From Micromonospora sp. NBC_01699 (GTDB taxonomy: Bacteria; Actinomycetota; Actinomycetes; Mycobacteriales; Micromonosporaceae): a DNA stretch of 64,000 nucleotides. Below the pieces are notes generated by a model. The model was not told the DNA's origin and made no database searches. It worked only from the letters and a program-made list of their open reading frames with translations. Where the stretch lies: the NCBI RefSeq assembly GCF_036250065.1, contig NZ_CP109199.1:4278001-4342000 (forward strand), read 5' to 3'. Within the stretch, counting starts at the first letter, position 1; each line of letters starts with the position of its first letter. Below are positions 25,060-34,800 of the stretch, piece after piece. The position numbers and the translations under genes are program-made.

Positions 25060-26211
25060 CTATCCGGTACGCCGAAATCCCGCACCCGGCTCGGCCGCCT
25101 CGATCCGCTCGGCTTGCTCGACCCGCTCGACCCGCTCGGCTTCCTCGGCTTCCTCGGCTTCCTCGGGCCGCTCGGCTTGCTCGGGGGCGCCGTGGCCCTC
25201 GTAGAGGTCGAGGTAGAGCCGGTTCAGCTCGTCGGCCAGGTCGTTGACCCTGTCCGGTCGTACGATGTCGTGCCCCAGCCCCAGTTCCCGGCCCAGCCGG
25301 TGCACGCGCAACGGCAGGTTGTTCGCCTCGGCCAGCCTCCGGGGCAGGTCGACGGCGGCCCGCCGGTCGATCGACTCGTCGTTGTCGGAGAACGCGACGG
25401 CCACCGTACGCAGGTCGCCGTGGACCGGCACCACCCTCAGGTTGATCGTGATCCGCAGGTACTGGGACAGTGCGGAGAGCCAGAAGCCGGTCCCGGTGAC
25501 CTGGCGGTCGGGCAGGACACGAAACCCGAACAGTACGGTCAGCGGCTTGATCAAATAGCCCGGCGCCTTCGCCGGGTTCACGCCGTAGAACGGGGCGAGT
25601 ACGAGCAGCCGGCGCACCACGTCGGAGCGGTACTGGGCCAGCCAGGTGCCGAGCACGGCACCGCCGGAGATGCCGACGACACCCACCTCCTCCCCCAGCC
25701 CGGCCGCGATGTTGATCGACTCGTTCGCGTACCCGACCAGGTCGATCGCGTTGAGCCGCCCCTCCGCCCGCCGGTCGACCAGGCCGTGTCCTGGCTCGCG
25801 GGGCACGTAGACGTTGTAGCCGTGGTCGAAGTAGAAGCGGGCCAGGTTCGCGAACTGGGCCGGCGAGACCGTGTAGCCGTGCAGCATCAGGACGGCTCTG
25901 GCGGTGCGGGTGCCGTGGGTGAGCAGGACGCTCCCGGCCTCGGGCGCCACCGCCGGATCGTCCCGGTCGGCGGCGACGATCTTCGCGGCGCGGGCGACAA
26001 CAGTGTCGTAGTCGGGCGACTCGACCAGCACCCGCCGCAGCCGTCCGCTGCGCAGCGGCCACGCGTACACCACCAGCACGGGGAGGAGCAGCAGCAGGAC
26101 CAGCGCCCCGACCACTATCGCGAGCCAGGGGAGAAAACCGCCGCCGAGGTACGCCGCCGAGTAGTGCCACACGTGGTTCGAGGGGTGGTCCAAGGGTTCA
26201 CCTGCCGTCAC
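25060..26211 (-). CDS. Membrane-anchored alpha/beta hydrolase with acidic repeat tail
   Basis: 383 aa. One transmembrane helix (WLAIVVGALVLLLLLPVLVV) near residue 30 precedes an alpha/beta-hydrolase domain. The oxyanion region is LMLHGYTVSP, the nucleophile elbow GISGGAVLG (Ser about 198), and a candidate catalytic His is in LGLGHDIV. The closest general type is the serine-aminopeptidase-like or carboxylesterase group; the substrate is unknown. The C-terminal about 35 residues are a Glu/Ala-rich stretch (EEAEEAEEAERVERVEQAER) encoded by 9-bp repeats, probably a charged helix or coiled coil. It lies upstream of the FAD-oxidoreductase gene in the same direction, with 98 bp between them. Confidence 0.7.
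   Translation of the reverse strand: MTAGEPLDHPSNHVWHYSAAYLGGGFLPWLAIVVGALVLLLLLPVLVVYAWPLRSGRLRRVLVESPDYDTVVARAAKIVAADRDDPAVAPEAGSVLLTHGTRTARAVLMLHGYTVSPAQFANLARFYFDHGYNVYVPREPGHGLVDRRAEGRLNAIDLVGYANESINIAAGLGEEVGVVGISGGAVLGTWLAQYRSDVVRRLLVLAPFYGVNPAKAPGYLIKPLTVLFGFRVLPDRQVTGTGFWLSALSQYLRITINLRVVPVHGDLRTVAVAFSDNDESIDRRAAVDLPRRLAEANNLPLRVHRLGRELGLGHDIVRPDRVNDLADELNRLYLDLYEGHGAPEQAERPEEAEEAEEAERVERVEQAERIEAAEPGAGFRRTG
25090..25184 (-). repeat. Degenerate 9-bp repeat in the hydrolase 3' end
   Basis: On the plus strand, units like CTCGGCTTC, CTCGACCCG and CTCGGCTTG repeat about ten times, giving the in-frame E-A-E/E-R-V pattern of the C-terminal tail. The most regular copies are near 25133-25165. 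Confidence 0.85.
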
Positions 26212-26451
26212 CGGGGCTGACGTACGCCCGCCGGGTGTACGTACCGGAAACGGTAGTTACGGAGGTCCCGTAACCGCCCGTGGCTGTGGTCGGGATCATG
26301 CCCGTACCGCCGTCACCGCTGGGCCATCGCCGTGCCGGCCGCCCGTACGCGATCGACCTTTCAACCCGCACAACCGGTGCCGGGGCGAGCCGCCTGTCGA
26401 AGAGGCGCGATATGGCCGCGAAGCCCGGCGACCGGCCGTAGCGTGGGAAAC

Positions 26452-27645
26452 GTGACGGACGCTCAGCTGACTCGCCGGCTGCTGCTCACGGGCATCGGCT
26501 CGGCCGCGGTGGCGGCGGGCCTCGCCGGCTGCGGGTCGTCCACGGCGAAGACACCGACGCGTCCGGTGGCGGCCTCGCCCCGACTGTCGACCTCCCAGCC
26601 GACCGGGACCGCGACGTTCGACGAGGCCGCGCTCCGCCGGAAGATCGCGAGCCTGCTCGTGGTCGGCTTCCGAGGCGAGGCGGTCGGCGCCGACTGGATA
26701 GTGAAGGCGGTCCGGAACGGCCTCGGCGGGGTCATCCTGTTCGACCGTGACCTGAAGACGGACGCCCCGCGCAACATCACCTCACCGGGTCAGGTCACCG
26801 CCCTCGTCAGGTCCCTGCGGCAAGCGTCGCCCGGACGGCTCATCGTCTCGATCGACCAGGAAGGCGGCCGGGTGGCCCGACTCAACCCGACCAACGGCTT
26901 CCCCGCCACCCGTTCGCAGGCCGAGATCGGCGCCGCGAACTCGCCGTCGACCACCCGGATGTGGGCCCAGGGCCTGGTACGCGACCTCACGTCGATCGGC
27001 GTCAACCTCAACTACGCGCCCGTGGTCGACCTGGACCTGAACCCGAACAATCCCGCGATCGGCAAGCTCGACCGCAGTTTCTCCGCCAATGCCGACGTCG
27101 TCGTCACGAACGCCACCGAGGAGATCCGGGTCCACCGCGCGGCCGGCGTCAGGACGAGCATCAAACATTTTCCGGGCTTCGGCAGCGCCACCGGGAACAC
27201 GGACTTCGCCGTCGTGGATGTCAGCAGTACCTGGAAGCGGACCGAACTCGAACCCTTCCGAAAGCTGATCGACAGCGGAACCGCCGACTCGGTCCTGGTC
27301 GCACACCTGCTCATCCGGCAACTCGATCCGAACCTTCCCGCGTCACTGTCGCCGGCGGTCGTCACGGACCTGCTCCGTGGTGAGTTGGGCTGGAAGGGTC
27401 CCGTGGTCAGCGACGACATGCAGGCCGTCGCCATCACGAGCAAGTTCGGCCGGGACGAGTCGGTCGCGCTGGCGCTCGAAGCCGGCCTCGATCTGCTCGT
27501 GTTCGGAAACCAACAGGTGTACGACACGAAGATCGTCGACGAGACACTCGACAATGTCGTCAACCTGGTCCGGACGGGGCGCCTCACCGAGGCTCGAATC
27601 GATCAGTCGGTCACCCGCGTCAACGCACTCCGGCCGAAGAGCTGA
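26452..27645 (+). CDS. GH3-family lipoprotein, NagZ/LpqI-like beta-N-acetylhexosaminidase
   Basis: 397 aa from the GTG at 26452, giving an immediate twin-Arg/lipobox leader (LTRRLLLTGIGSAAVAAGLAGC, Cys near residue 24). The GH3 N-terminal TIM barrel follows: VSIDQEGGRVARL, then IKHFPGFGSATGNTDF, and the nucleophile segment VVSDDMQAVAI (Asp in SDDM). No second GH3 domain is present, as in single-domain NagZ enzymes that cleave N-acetylglucosamine-anhydromuropeptides. The canonical GHGDT..DSH loop, which supplies the Asp-His acid/base dyad, is replaced by GFGSATGNTDFAVV. From memory, this variant is shared with LpqI-type actinobacterial lipoproteins. It probably acts in peptidoglycan recycling at the outer membrane face. 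Confidence 0.82.
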   Translation: MTDAQLTRRLLLTGIGSAAVAAGLAGCGSSTAKTPTRPVAASPRLSTSQPTGTATFDEAALRRKIASLLVVGFRGEAVGADWIVKAVRNGLGGVILFDRDLKTDAPRNITSPGQVTALVRSLRQASPGRLIVSIDQEGGRVARLNPTNGFPATRSQAEIGAANSPSTTRMWAQGLVRDLTSIGVNLNYAPVVDLDLNPNNPAIGKLDRSFSANADVVVTNATEEIRVHRAAGVRTSIKHFPGFGSATGNTDFAVVDVSSTWKRTELEPFRKLIDSGTADSVLVAHLLIRQLDPNLPASLSPAVVTDLLRGELGWKGPVVSDDMQAVAITSKFGRDESVALALEAGLDLLVFGNQQVYDTKIVDETLDNVVNLVRTGRLTEARIDQSVTRVNALRPKS

Positions 27646-27661
27646 CCGTCGTTCAACAGCG

Positions 27662-29962
27662 TCAGTTTTGCTCGGCCGTCGGGTGGCCGAGTCGTTTGGT
27701 GAGTTGGGTGAGGAGGTCGAGTGCGGCGTTGGGGATGATGGTTCCGGGTGGGAAGATCGCGGTTGCTCCGGCTGCGCGAAGTGCGTCGAAGTCTTGTTCG
27801 GGGATGACGCCGCCGACGATGATCATGATGTCGGGGCGGTCGAGGTCGGTGAGTGCGTCGCGGAGTGCGGGTACGAGGGTGAGGTGGCCGGCGGCGAGGG
27901 AGTTGACGCCGATGATGTGGACGTCGGCTTCGACGGCTTGGCGGGCGACTTCGGTGGGGGTTTGGAACAGGGGGCCGACGTCGACGTCGAAGCCGAGGTC
28001 GGCGAAGGCGGTGGCGATGACTTTCTGGCCTCGGTCGTGTCCGTCCTGGCCCATTTTCGCGATCAGGATGCGGGGTTGGCGTCCTTCGGCGGTGGCGAAC
28101 GCCGCGGTGGCGGTCCGGGTTTGTTCGATGGTGGTGTTGGTGCCGGCTTCGTTGCGGTACACGCCGGTGATGGTACGGATCTGGGCGGTGTGTCGGCCGT
28201 AGACATCCTCTAGGGCGTTGCTGATTTCTCCGATGGTGGCGTTGGCGCGGGCGGCGTTCACGGCGAGGGTGAGCAGGTTCTGGTCGAGGTTGGTGTGTGT
28301 GGCGGGTTCGGTGGCGGCGGCGTTGCGGAGGTTGTCGAGGGCGGTCGCCCATGCCCGGGGGTCGCGTTCGGTGCGGAGGCGGTGGAGTTTGTTGAGTTGT
28401 TCGGTGCGGACGGCGGTGTTGTCGACGCGTAGGACGTCGATGGGTTCGGTGGTGGTGGGTTGGTGGGTGTTGACGCCGATGACGGGTTGGCGGCCGGAGT
28501 CGATTCTGGCTTGGGTGCGGGCGGCGGCTTCTTCGATGCGGAGTTTGGGGATGCCGGCGTTGATCGCGGCGGCCATCCCGCCGGCGGTTTCGATTTCCTG
28601 GATGTGGGCCCAGGCGCGGGTGGCGAGGTCGTGGGTGAGGCGTTCGATGTAGTGGCTGCCGCCCCAGGGGTCGATGACACTCGTGGTGCCGGATTCCTGG
28701 GTGAGGAGGAGTTGGGTGTTGCGGGCGATCCGGGCGGAGAAGTCGGTGGGTAGGGCGAGGGCTTCGTCGAGGGCGTTGGTGTGCAGGGACTGGGTGTGGC
28801 CCTGGGTGGCGGCCATCGCTTCGACGCAGGTGCGGACGACGTTGTTGTACACGTCCTGGGCGGTCAGGGACCAGCCCGACGTCTGGGAGTGGGCCCGCAG
28901 GGACAACGACTTCGGGTTCTTCGGCTCGAACTGGCGGACGAGTTTGGCCCAGAGGAGGCGGGCGGCGCGGAGCTTCGCGACCTCCATGAAGAAGTTCATG
29001 CCGATACCCCAGAAGAACGACAGTCTCGGGGCGAAGGCGTCGATGTCGAGGCCGGCGGCTTGGCCGGCGCGGAGGTACTCGATGCCGTCGGCGAGGGTGT
29101 AGGCGAGTTCGAGGTCGGCGGTCGCGCCGGCTTCCTGGATGTGGTAGCCGGAGATCGAGATCGAGTTGAACCGGGGCATCCGGGTCGAGGTGTAGGCGAA
29201 GATGTCGGAGATGATCCGCATCGACGGTCCGGGTGGGTAGATGTAGGTGTTACGGACCATGAACTCTTTCAGGATGTCGTTCTGGATCGTCCCGGACAAC
29301 TGTTCCGGGGCCACTCCCTGTTCCTCGGCGGCCACGATGTACAGGGCGAGGATGGGTAGGACGGCCCCGTTCATCGTCATCGACACGCTCATCCGGTCCA
29401 ACGGGATCCCGTCGAACAACTCCCGCATGTCCAGGATCGAGTCGATCGCGACCCCGGCCATCCCCACATCCCCGACCACCCTCGGGTGATCCGAGTCGTA
29501 ACCCCGGTGCGTCGGTAGGTCGAACGCCACCGACAACCCCTTCTGCCCCGCCGCCAGATTCCGCCGGTAGAACGCGTTCGACAGCGCCGCGGTGGAGAAG
29601 CCGGCGTACTGGCGGATCGTCCACGGCTGGGTGGTGTACATCGTCGGATACGGACCCCGCACAAACGGGACCACACCCGGAAACGTATCCAGAAAATCCA
29701 CACCCTCAACGTCCGTCGCGGTGTAGAGCGGAGCAACGCTGATCCCCTCCGGCGTCTCCCACACCAAAGATTCAGGACCGGTACCGGTCCGGTCCCGGAC
29801 CGCGTCCGCCCACCGACCCGGATCCACCACCGGATCCGGAACACCCAACCCCAGATCCGAAAAATCCGGAATCAGACCCGACAAATCCGGGCCCAGGTTC
29901 GGGTTCGGGTCCGGCATCAGGTTCGGGTTCGGGCCTGGGTTCGGGTTCGGGTTCGGGTTCAT
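27662..29962 (-). CDS. mutB: Methylmalonyl-CoA mutase, large (catalytic) subunit
   Basis: 766 aa. It interconverts succinyl-CoA and (2R)-methylmalonyl-CoA using adenosylcobalamin. The catalytic barrel shows [24 protein letters not shown] near residue 100, [19 protein letters not shown], and [25 protein letters not shown]. The C-terminal cobalamin domain has the DxHxxG motif in [12 protein letters not shown] and SLAAGH. The start overlaps the stop of mutA as ATGA, with GGAGG upstream. The N-terminus is odd: about 25 residues of Asn-Pro repeats ([14 protein letters not shown]...) encoded by GGGTTC repeats. The 3' half uses A/C-ending codons (GAA, CAA, CTC, ACC) unlike its neighbours. It is the last gene of the KS-PKS-mutA-mutB cluster. 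No epimerase or MeaB chaperone gene is nearby. Confidence 0.95.
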   Translation of the reverse strand: MNPNPNPNPGPNPNLMPDPNPNLGPDLSGLIPDFSDLGLGVPDPVVDPGRWADAVRDRTGTGPESLVWETPEGISVAPLYTATDVEGVDFLDTFPGVVPFVRGPYPTMYTTQPWTIRQYAGFSTAALSNAFYRRNLAAGQKGLSVAFDLPTHRGYDSDHPRVVGDVGMAGVAIDSILDMRELFDGIPLDRMSVSMTMNGAVLPILALYIVAAEEQGVAPEQLSGTIQNDILKEFMVRNTYIYPPGPSMRIISDIFAYTSTRMPRFNSISISGYHIQEAGATADLELAYTLADGIEYLRAGQAAGLDIDAFAPRLSFFWGIGMNFFMEVAKLRAARLLWAKLVRQFEPKNPKSLSLRAHSQTSGWSLTAQDVYNNVVRTCVEAMAATQGHTQSLHTNALDEALALPTDFSARIARNTQLLLTQESGTTSVIDPWGGSHYIERLTHDLATRAWAHIQEIETAGGMAAAINAGIPKLRIEEAAARTQARIDSGRQPVIGVNTHQPTTTEPIDVLRVDNTAVRTEQLNKLHRLRTERDPRAWATALDNLRNAAATEPATHTNLDQNLLTLAVNAARANATIGEISNALEDVYGRHTAQIRTITGVYRNEAGTNTTIEQTRTATAAFATAEGRQPRILIAKMGQDGHDRGQKVIATAFADLGFDVDVGPLFQTPTEVARQAVEADVHIIGVNSLAAGHLTLVPALRDALTDLDRPDIMIIVGGVIPEQDFDALRAAGATAIFPPGTIIPNAALDLLTQLTKRLGHPTAEQN
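29890..29962 (-). repeat. GGGTTC hexamer repeat encoding the Asn-Pro leader of mutB
   Basis: Imperfect 6-bp repeats (GGGTTC on the plus strand, GAACCC on the coding strand) cover the first 25 codons of mutB, giving N-P-N-P-N-P-G-P. An in-frame ATG at codon 16 lies inside it. Nothing similar is expected in the family. Confidence 0.85.
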
Positions 29963-31791
29963 GCCACCTCCAGGTCAGCCAGCGTCGTTTGGAGGACCCG
30001 TACCGCGTCACAGCCGGTGAACAGGTAGGAATCCACCCCGTCGTACCCACCGGGCGGACCAGCCAGCCAAATTCGTACCGCACCCACCGCGGTCAACGCC
30101 GCCGCGACCGGTGACGCCAACGTCGTATACGCCTTATCCGTACCGCACACACAAGCGACGGTGGCGCCGGAGGCGACGAACGCCGCCACGATCCCGTCCG
30201 GATCGGTCCCCGGGCCGCCGCGGACGGTGGTGATCCCACCGGCGGCGAACAGGTTCGCCGCGAACGACGCCCGAGCCGTATGCGCCGCGACCGGGCCGAG
30301 AGTCGCCAAAAACACGGTCGGGGCGATGCCGGTGGTCGCGATATGCGTCTCGGCCCGATCCCGTAGATCCTCGAACACCTCCGCATACCGGTGCCGGGGT
30401 AACCCACCACCGGGTGAAGTCGGTGCCGGGGGGCGGACCGGTCGACGCTCCTCCAGATTCGGGAACTCACTCACCCCCGTGATCGGATCCCGCCGATGAG
30501 CCAGGTTCTCCACCCGCCGACCCCACGTGCCGGCCAACCGATCACCGACCAAGCCACTGCTCAGGGCGGCAGACAAACCACCGGCCCGCTCAATCTCGGT
30601 AAACCACACCCAGGCCGCCTGGGCGAGATCCTCGGTCAAACGCTCCACATACCACGAACCACCCGCCGGATCGATCACCCGACCCACATTCGCCTCCGCC
30701 AACAACAACGACTGCGTATTCCGGGCGATCCGACGACTGAACCCATCCGGCAACCCGAGTCGGGCGTCGAACGGCGCCACCGTCACCGCGTCCGCACCAC
30801 CCACCCCCGCCGCGAAACACGCCAAGGTCGTCCGGAGCATATTCACCCACGGATCACGAGCCGTCATCATCGCCGCCGACGTCACCGCATGCTGCCGCTG
30901 CCCACCCACCCCACCCACACCACACACCTGCGCCACCCGCCCCCACAACCGCCGCGCCGCCCGCAACTTCGCCACACCCAAAAACTGATCAGCACCCACC
31001 GCATACCGAAACTCCACCAAACCCAAAGCAGCAGCCGGATCAAGACCAGCACCGGTCAACGCCCGCAAATACGCCACCCCCGCCGCGATCGAACACCCCA
31101 ACTCCTGCGCATCACTACCACCCGCATCGTGAAACACCGTCGCGTCGATCGTCACCGCCCGCAGACCGGGATACTCCGCCGCACACCGCACAGCCAGGGC
31201 GGCGGCAGGCCGCAGGTCGGCGACCTCACCCGTACGAGCCTGCCAACCCAACGGATCAACACCCAAACTCCCGGACAACTGTCCCGGAGCCACACCCACA
31301 CCATCAGCCAACCCGAACAACGCCGCAGCCGCCACCTCCGTCAACGGACCAGCATCCAACACCACCCCGACCATATCGAGAAACACACCATCGAGAACCA
31401 CCGGCAACGCCGCCGGATCCACACCACCCGAACCCAACACCAACCAAACCGACGTACCACCATTTTCCAGATCCGCGAGGATCGCCTCGTTCGTCACCAC
31501 CGGATCAGGATCCACATGACGCTGCCGCACATCCCAACCCGAACCCACCGACCGACCACCACGAGTAAACGGCGACAACCCCGGCAAACCAGCCGACACA
31601 ACAGCATCCGCAGCGGTATACAACGGCGCAACATGGATACCGTCGTACGTCATCCGGGCCAGTAGTTCCTCGGCCGCCGCCGGGCTGGTCGACTCGTCGG
31701 CGGCGCCGCTCTTGCGCAGCACCGTCAGCACCAGCTCCTGCCACTGCGCCCGGGTCACCGGTGTGGCCGGAGCGGGAAGGGTTTCCGGCAT
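29959..31791 (-). CDS. mutA: Methylmalonyl-CoA mutase, small (non-catalytic) subunit
   Basis: 610 aa from the ATG at 31791, preceded by GGAAGGG; an upstream ATG at 31827 is also possible. It is homologous to the large subunit throughout but degenerate, as usual. Landmarks are [14 protein letters not shown] near residue 50, [18 protein letters not shown], and [23 protein letters not shown]. The cobalamin-type C-terminal domain lacks DxHxxG. It supports the catalytic subunit in the alpha-beta dimer. The central part (about 30480-31640) uses G/T-ending codons strongly, opposite to mutB. The gene follows the PKS by 68 bp (32 bp for the ATG at 31827) in the same direction. Confidence 0.92.
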   Translation of the reverse strand: MPETLPAPATPVTRAQWQELVLTVLRKSGAADESTSPAAAEELLARMTYDGIHVAPLYTAADAVVSAGLPGLSPFTRGGRSVGSGWDVRQRHVDPDPVVTNEAILADLENGGTSVWLVLGSGGVDPAALPVVLDGVFLDMVGVVLDAGPLTEVAAAALFGLADGVGVAPGQLSGSLGVDPLGWQARTGEVADLRPAAALAVRCAAEYPGLRAVTIDATVFHDAGGSDAQELGCSIAAGVAYLRALTGAGLDPAAALGLVEFRYAVGADQFLGVAKLRAARRLWGRVAQVCGVGGVGGQRQHAVTSAAMMTARDPWVNMLRTTLACFAAGVGGADAVTVAPFDARLGLPDGFSRRIARNTQSLLLAEANVGRVIDPAGGSWYVERLTEDLAQAAWVWFTEIERAGGLSAALSSGLVGDRLAGTWGRRVENLAHRRDPITGVSEFPNLEERRPVRPPAPTSPGGGLPRHRYAEVFEDLRDRAETHIATTGIAPTVFLATLGPVAAHTARASFAANLFAAGGITTVRGGPGTDPDGIVAAFVASGATVACVCGTDKAYTTLASPVAAALTAVGAVRIWLAGPPGGYDGVDSYLFTGCDAVRVLQTTLADLEVA

Positions 31792-31859
31792 GGCTGTTCG
31801 CCCTTCCCACTCCGGTCCGTACGTCATGGTTTGCCTTTGCCTTTGTCTCGGTCGTGGCC

Positions 31860-34800
31860 TCAGCCGTCGCTTCGCTTCGGGCCGAACAGGTCGAGGTCCA
31901 TGTACTCGGCCAGGCCGGTCGCGAGTTCGGCCAGCGTCGGGTGCTTCCACACGAAGTTGCCCGGCAACTTCACCCGCAGTCCGCCCTCAAGCCGGGTACG
32001 CAACTCCAGGGAGAGCAGGGAGTCGAAGCCGAGGGCCCGCAGTGGAGTCTGTGGATCCAGGGTCGCGGCACCCAGCCGGAGTACGGCGCGGATGTGCCCG
32101 GTCAGATACTCCTCCAGCGCGGTCCGCCGGCCGAGCCCCGGCTCCAGCGCCTCCAGGTGGCCCCGGATGTCCGGGCTGTCGACCGACTCGTTCTGGTCCT
32201 GCTCCGTGCCGATGTCGAGCAGTTCGAACAGCGGAGACTGCCGCGCGTTGGAAGAGAGCCAGGTCTCCGGCTCACCGGGGACGACACCGGTCCGCACCCG
32301 GTGATGGGTGAGCAGTGCGCCGAGCGCGTGCAGGCCGGACGAGGTGGGGATGGTCTGGTAACCACGGTCGGCGAAGTTGGTCGCCACGCCGGTCTGTCCC
32401 CATGGCCCCCAGTTGACCGCGAGGGTGGGCAGCCCACGGGCGTTGCGCCAGGTGGCGAATCCGTCCAGCCACGCGTTCGCCGCCGCGTAGACACCCTGGC
32501 CGGCGTTGCCGAACAGCGAGGCCATCGAGGAGTAGAGCACGAACCAGTCCGGGGCGGATCGGTCCGCGCAGGCCTCGTGCAGGCGCCAGGCGCCGGTGAC
32601 CTTGGGTGCCCAGACCCGGTCGAGCTGCGCGTCGGTGATGCCGGCGAGGGCGGCGTCGTCGAGCACCATCGCGGAGTGCACGACGCCACGCAGCACACTG
32701 CCACCGGCGTTCGCGACCGTCACCAGGCGTTCGGCGATGTCCGGCTCCGCGACGTCGCCGAGGACGACGGTCACCCGCGTCCCACCGCGTCGCAACTCGT
32801 CCAGCACCCGCTCGGTACGCCGCTCGGGCGGCGTACGACCGTTGAGGACGAGGTGGTTCGCGCCGTGCTCGGCCAGCCAGCGGGCGGTGGCGAGGCCGAC
32901 GCCGCGAAGACCGCCGGTGATGATGTAACCGCCGTCGGACCGTACCGGAACGGGGTCCGACCGGACCGCGGTGGTCTTGCCCTGCTCGGGCATGGTGAGG
33001 ACGAGTTTGCCGAGGTGCTCCGCGGCGGCCATGTCCCGGAACGCCGAGGGCGCGAGCGCCAACGGGTACGTCCGTTGCGGCAACGCGGAAAGCTTGCCGC
33101 TGGCTATCTCCGCCAGCACCTCCCGCAGGACCTCCGCGAGCAGGTCCGGCTGGCGTTCCTGCAACTCGGTGAGGTCCACCGTGCTCAGGCTGATGTTGTG
33201 CCGCAGCGGGGCGAGTCCGAGGGCGGTGTCGGAGATGATGTCGCGTACGCCGAGTTCCACGAACCGACCGAACGGGCGCAGGGTCTCCAGCCCGGCTCGG
33301 ATCGCCGGCCCGGCCAGGGAGTTCAGTACGACATCCACCCCCTCCCCCGCCGTCGCGGCGCGGGTCTGGGCCGCGAAGTCCAGCGAGCGCGAGTCCATCA
33401 CGTGCTCGATTCCCAGCTCGCGCAGGTAGCGGCGCTTCTCCTCGCTGCCGGCGGTGGCCAGGACCTCGGCGCCGAGCAGCCGGGCCACCCGTACGGCGGC
33501 CAGTCCGGTTCCGCCGGTGGCGGAGTGGATCAGGATCCGCTCGCCCGGCGCGAGGCGGGCCACGTGGCGCAGCGCGTACCAGGCGGTGGCGAAGCCGACG
33601 GGCAGTCCGGCGGCGGTGGCGAAGTCCAGTCCGGCGGAGATGGGGACCACGAAGACCGCGGGCACGGTGGCGAACGACGCGAAGGATCCGCCCCGCAGAT
33701 CGAGGGCGAGCACCCGGTCGCCGGGGCTGACGTGGGTGACGTCCGGGCCGACCGCGTGGACCACACCGGCGCATTCGAGTCCGATGCGGTACTTCAGGTC
33801 GTCGCCGCCGGGCAGCAGGCCCATGACGGTGAGGACGTCACGGAAGTTCAGCCCCGCCGCCTGGACCTGGATCTCGACCTCGCCGGGACCGGGTGCCACC
33901 GGGGCGGTGATCGCGAGTTCGAGTCGGTCGGGTTCGCCGAGCCGACCGGCCCGGAGCCGGAACCGGTCCACTCCGTACCGGACGGGACGCACGGTGGCGG
34001 CGGTCCGTTCGGTGCTGGACAGCGGCGCGTACGCGAGCCGGGCCACCTGCCGGGTGCCGGCCCACAGGGCCACCTCGTCGTCCGGGGCGGCACCGAGCAG
34101 TTCGTCGACGAGCGCGTCCGGGGTCGGCTGTTCCGGGTCGGTGTCGATCAGGGTGGCCCGCAGTTCCGGATGTTCGTGGGCGAGGACGCGGAGCACCCCC
34201 CGTACGGCGGTGTGGCTGAGGTCGACCCGGTTGGCCCCGGCGACGGCCTGCCCGCCGTGGGTGATGACGTACAGCCTCGGCGGTTGTGGGTAGTGGGCGG
34301 TCACCGCCTGGGCGGCGGCCAGCAGGAGTCGGGTGTGGCGCATGGCGGCGATGCCCGGATCCGCTTCCGATGCCAACGGTGGTAGCACCAGCACCAGGCC
34401 CCTCGGCGGTGCGGGCCGGGCGGCGAGCCATTCGACCAGGGACGACCGGAGGGAGTCCAGCGACGCGAGCGGGTCCGGGGCGTTCCGGGTACGGGTGATC
34501 GCGCCGGACTGGAGCAGCAGCTTGCTCAGGTCCTGGGCCGCGCCGCCGGGTCCGCCGAGTACGGCCCACTCCCCCGGCCGTGCCGACCGGACCGGTGGGC
34601 GGGGTTCGGTGCGCCAGCCGACCTCAAGGAACCACTGGTCGACATCGACCGGGTCGTCGCTGCGGTGCCGGACGAACTCAAGGTCGTCGAGCACGGCCAG
34701 CACCACGCCGTCCTCGTCCAGCACGGTGACGGTGCCGCGCAGGGTCGACGCGTCGTCGTGGTCGATCCGGGCGATGCAGTAGGCGGCGGTCGCCGGGTCG

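Noticed and set aside
31780-31990. Possible cobalamin riboswitch before mutA
   Set aside because: Only 68 bp separate the PKS stop from the mutA start and I see no B12-box-like conserved core.
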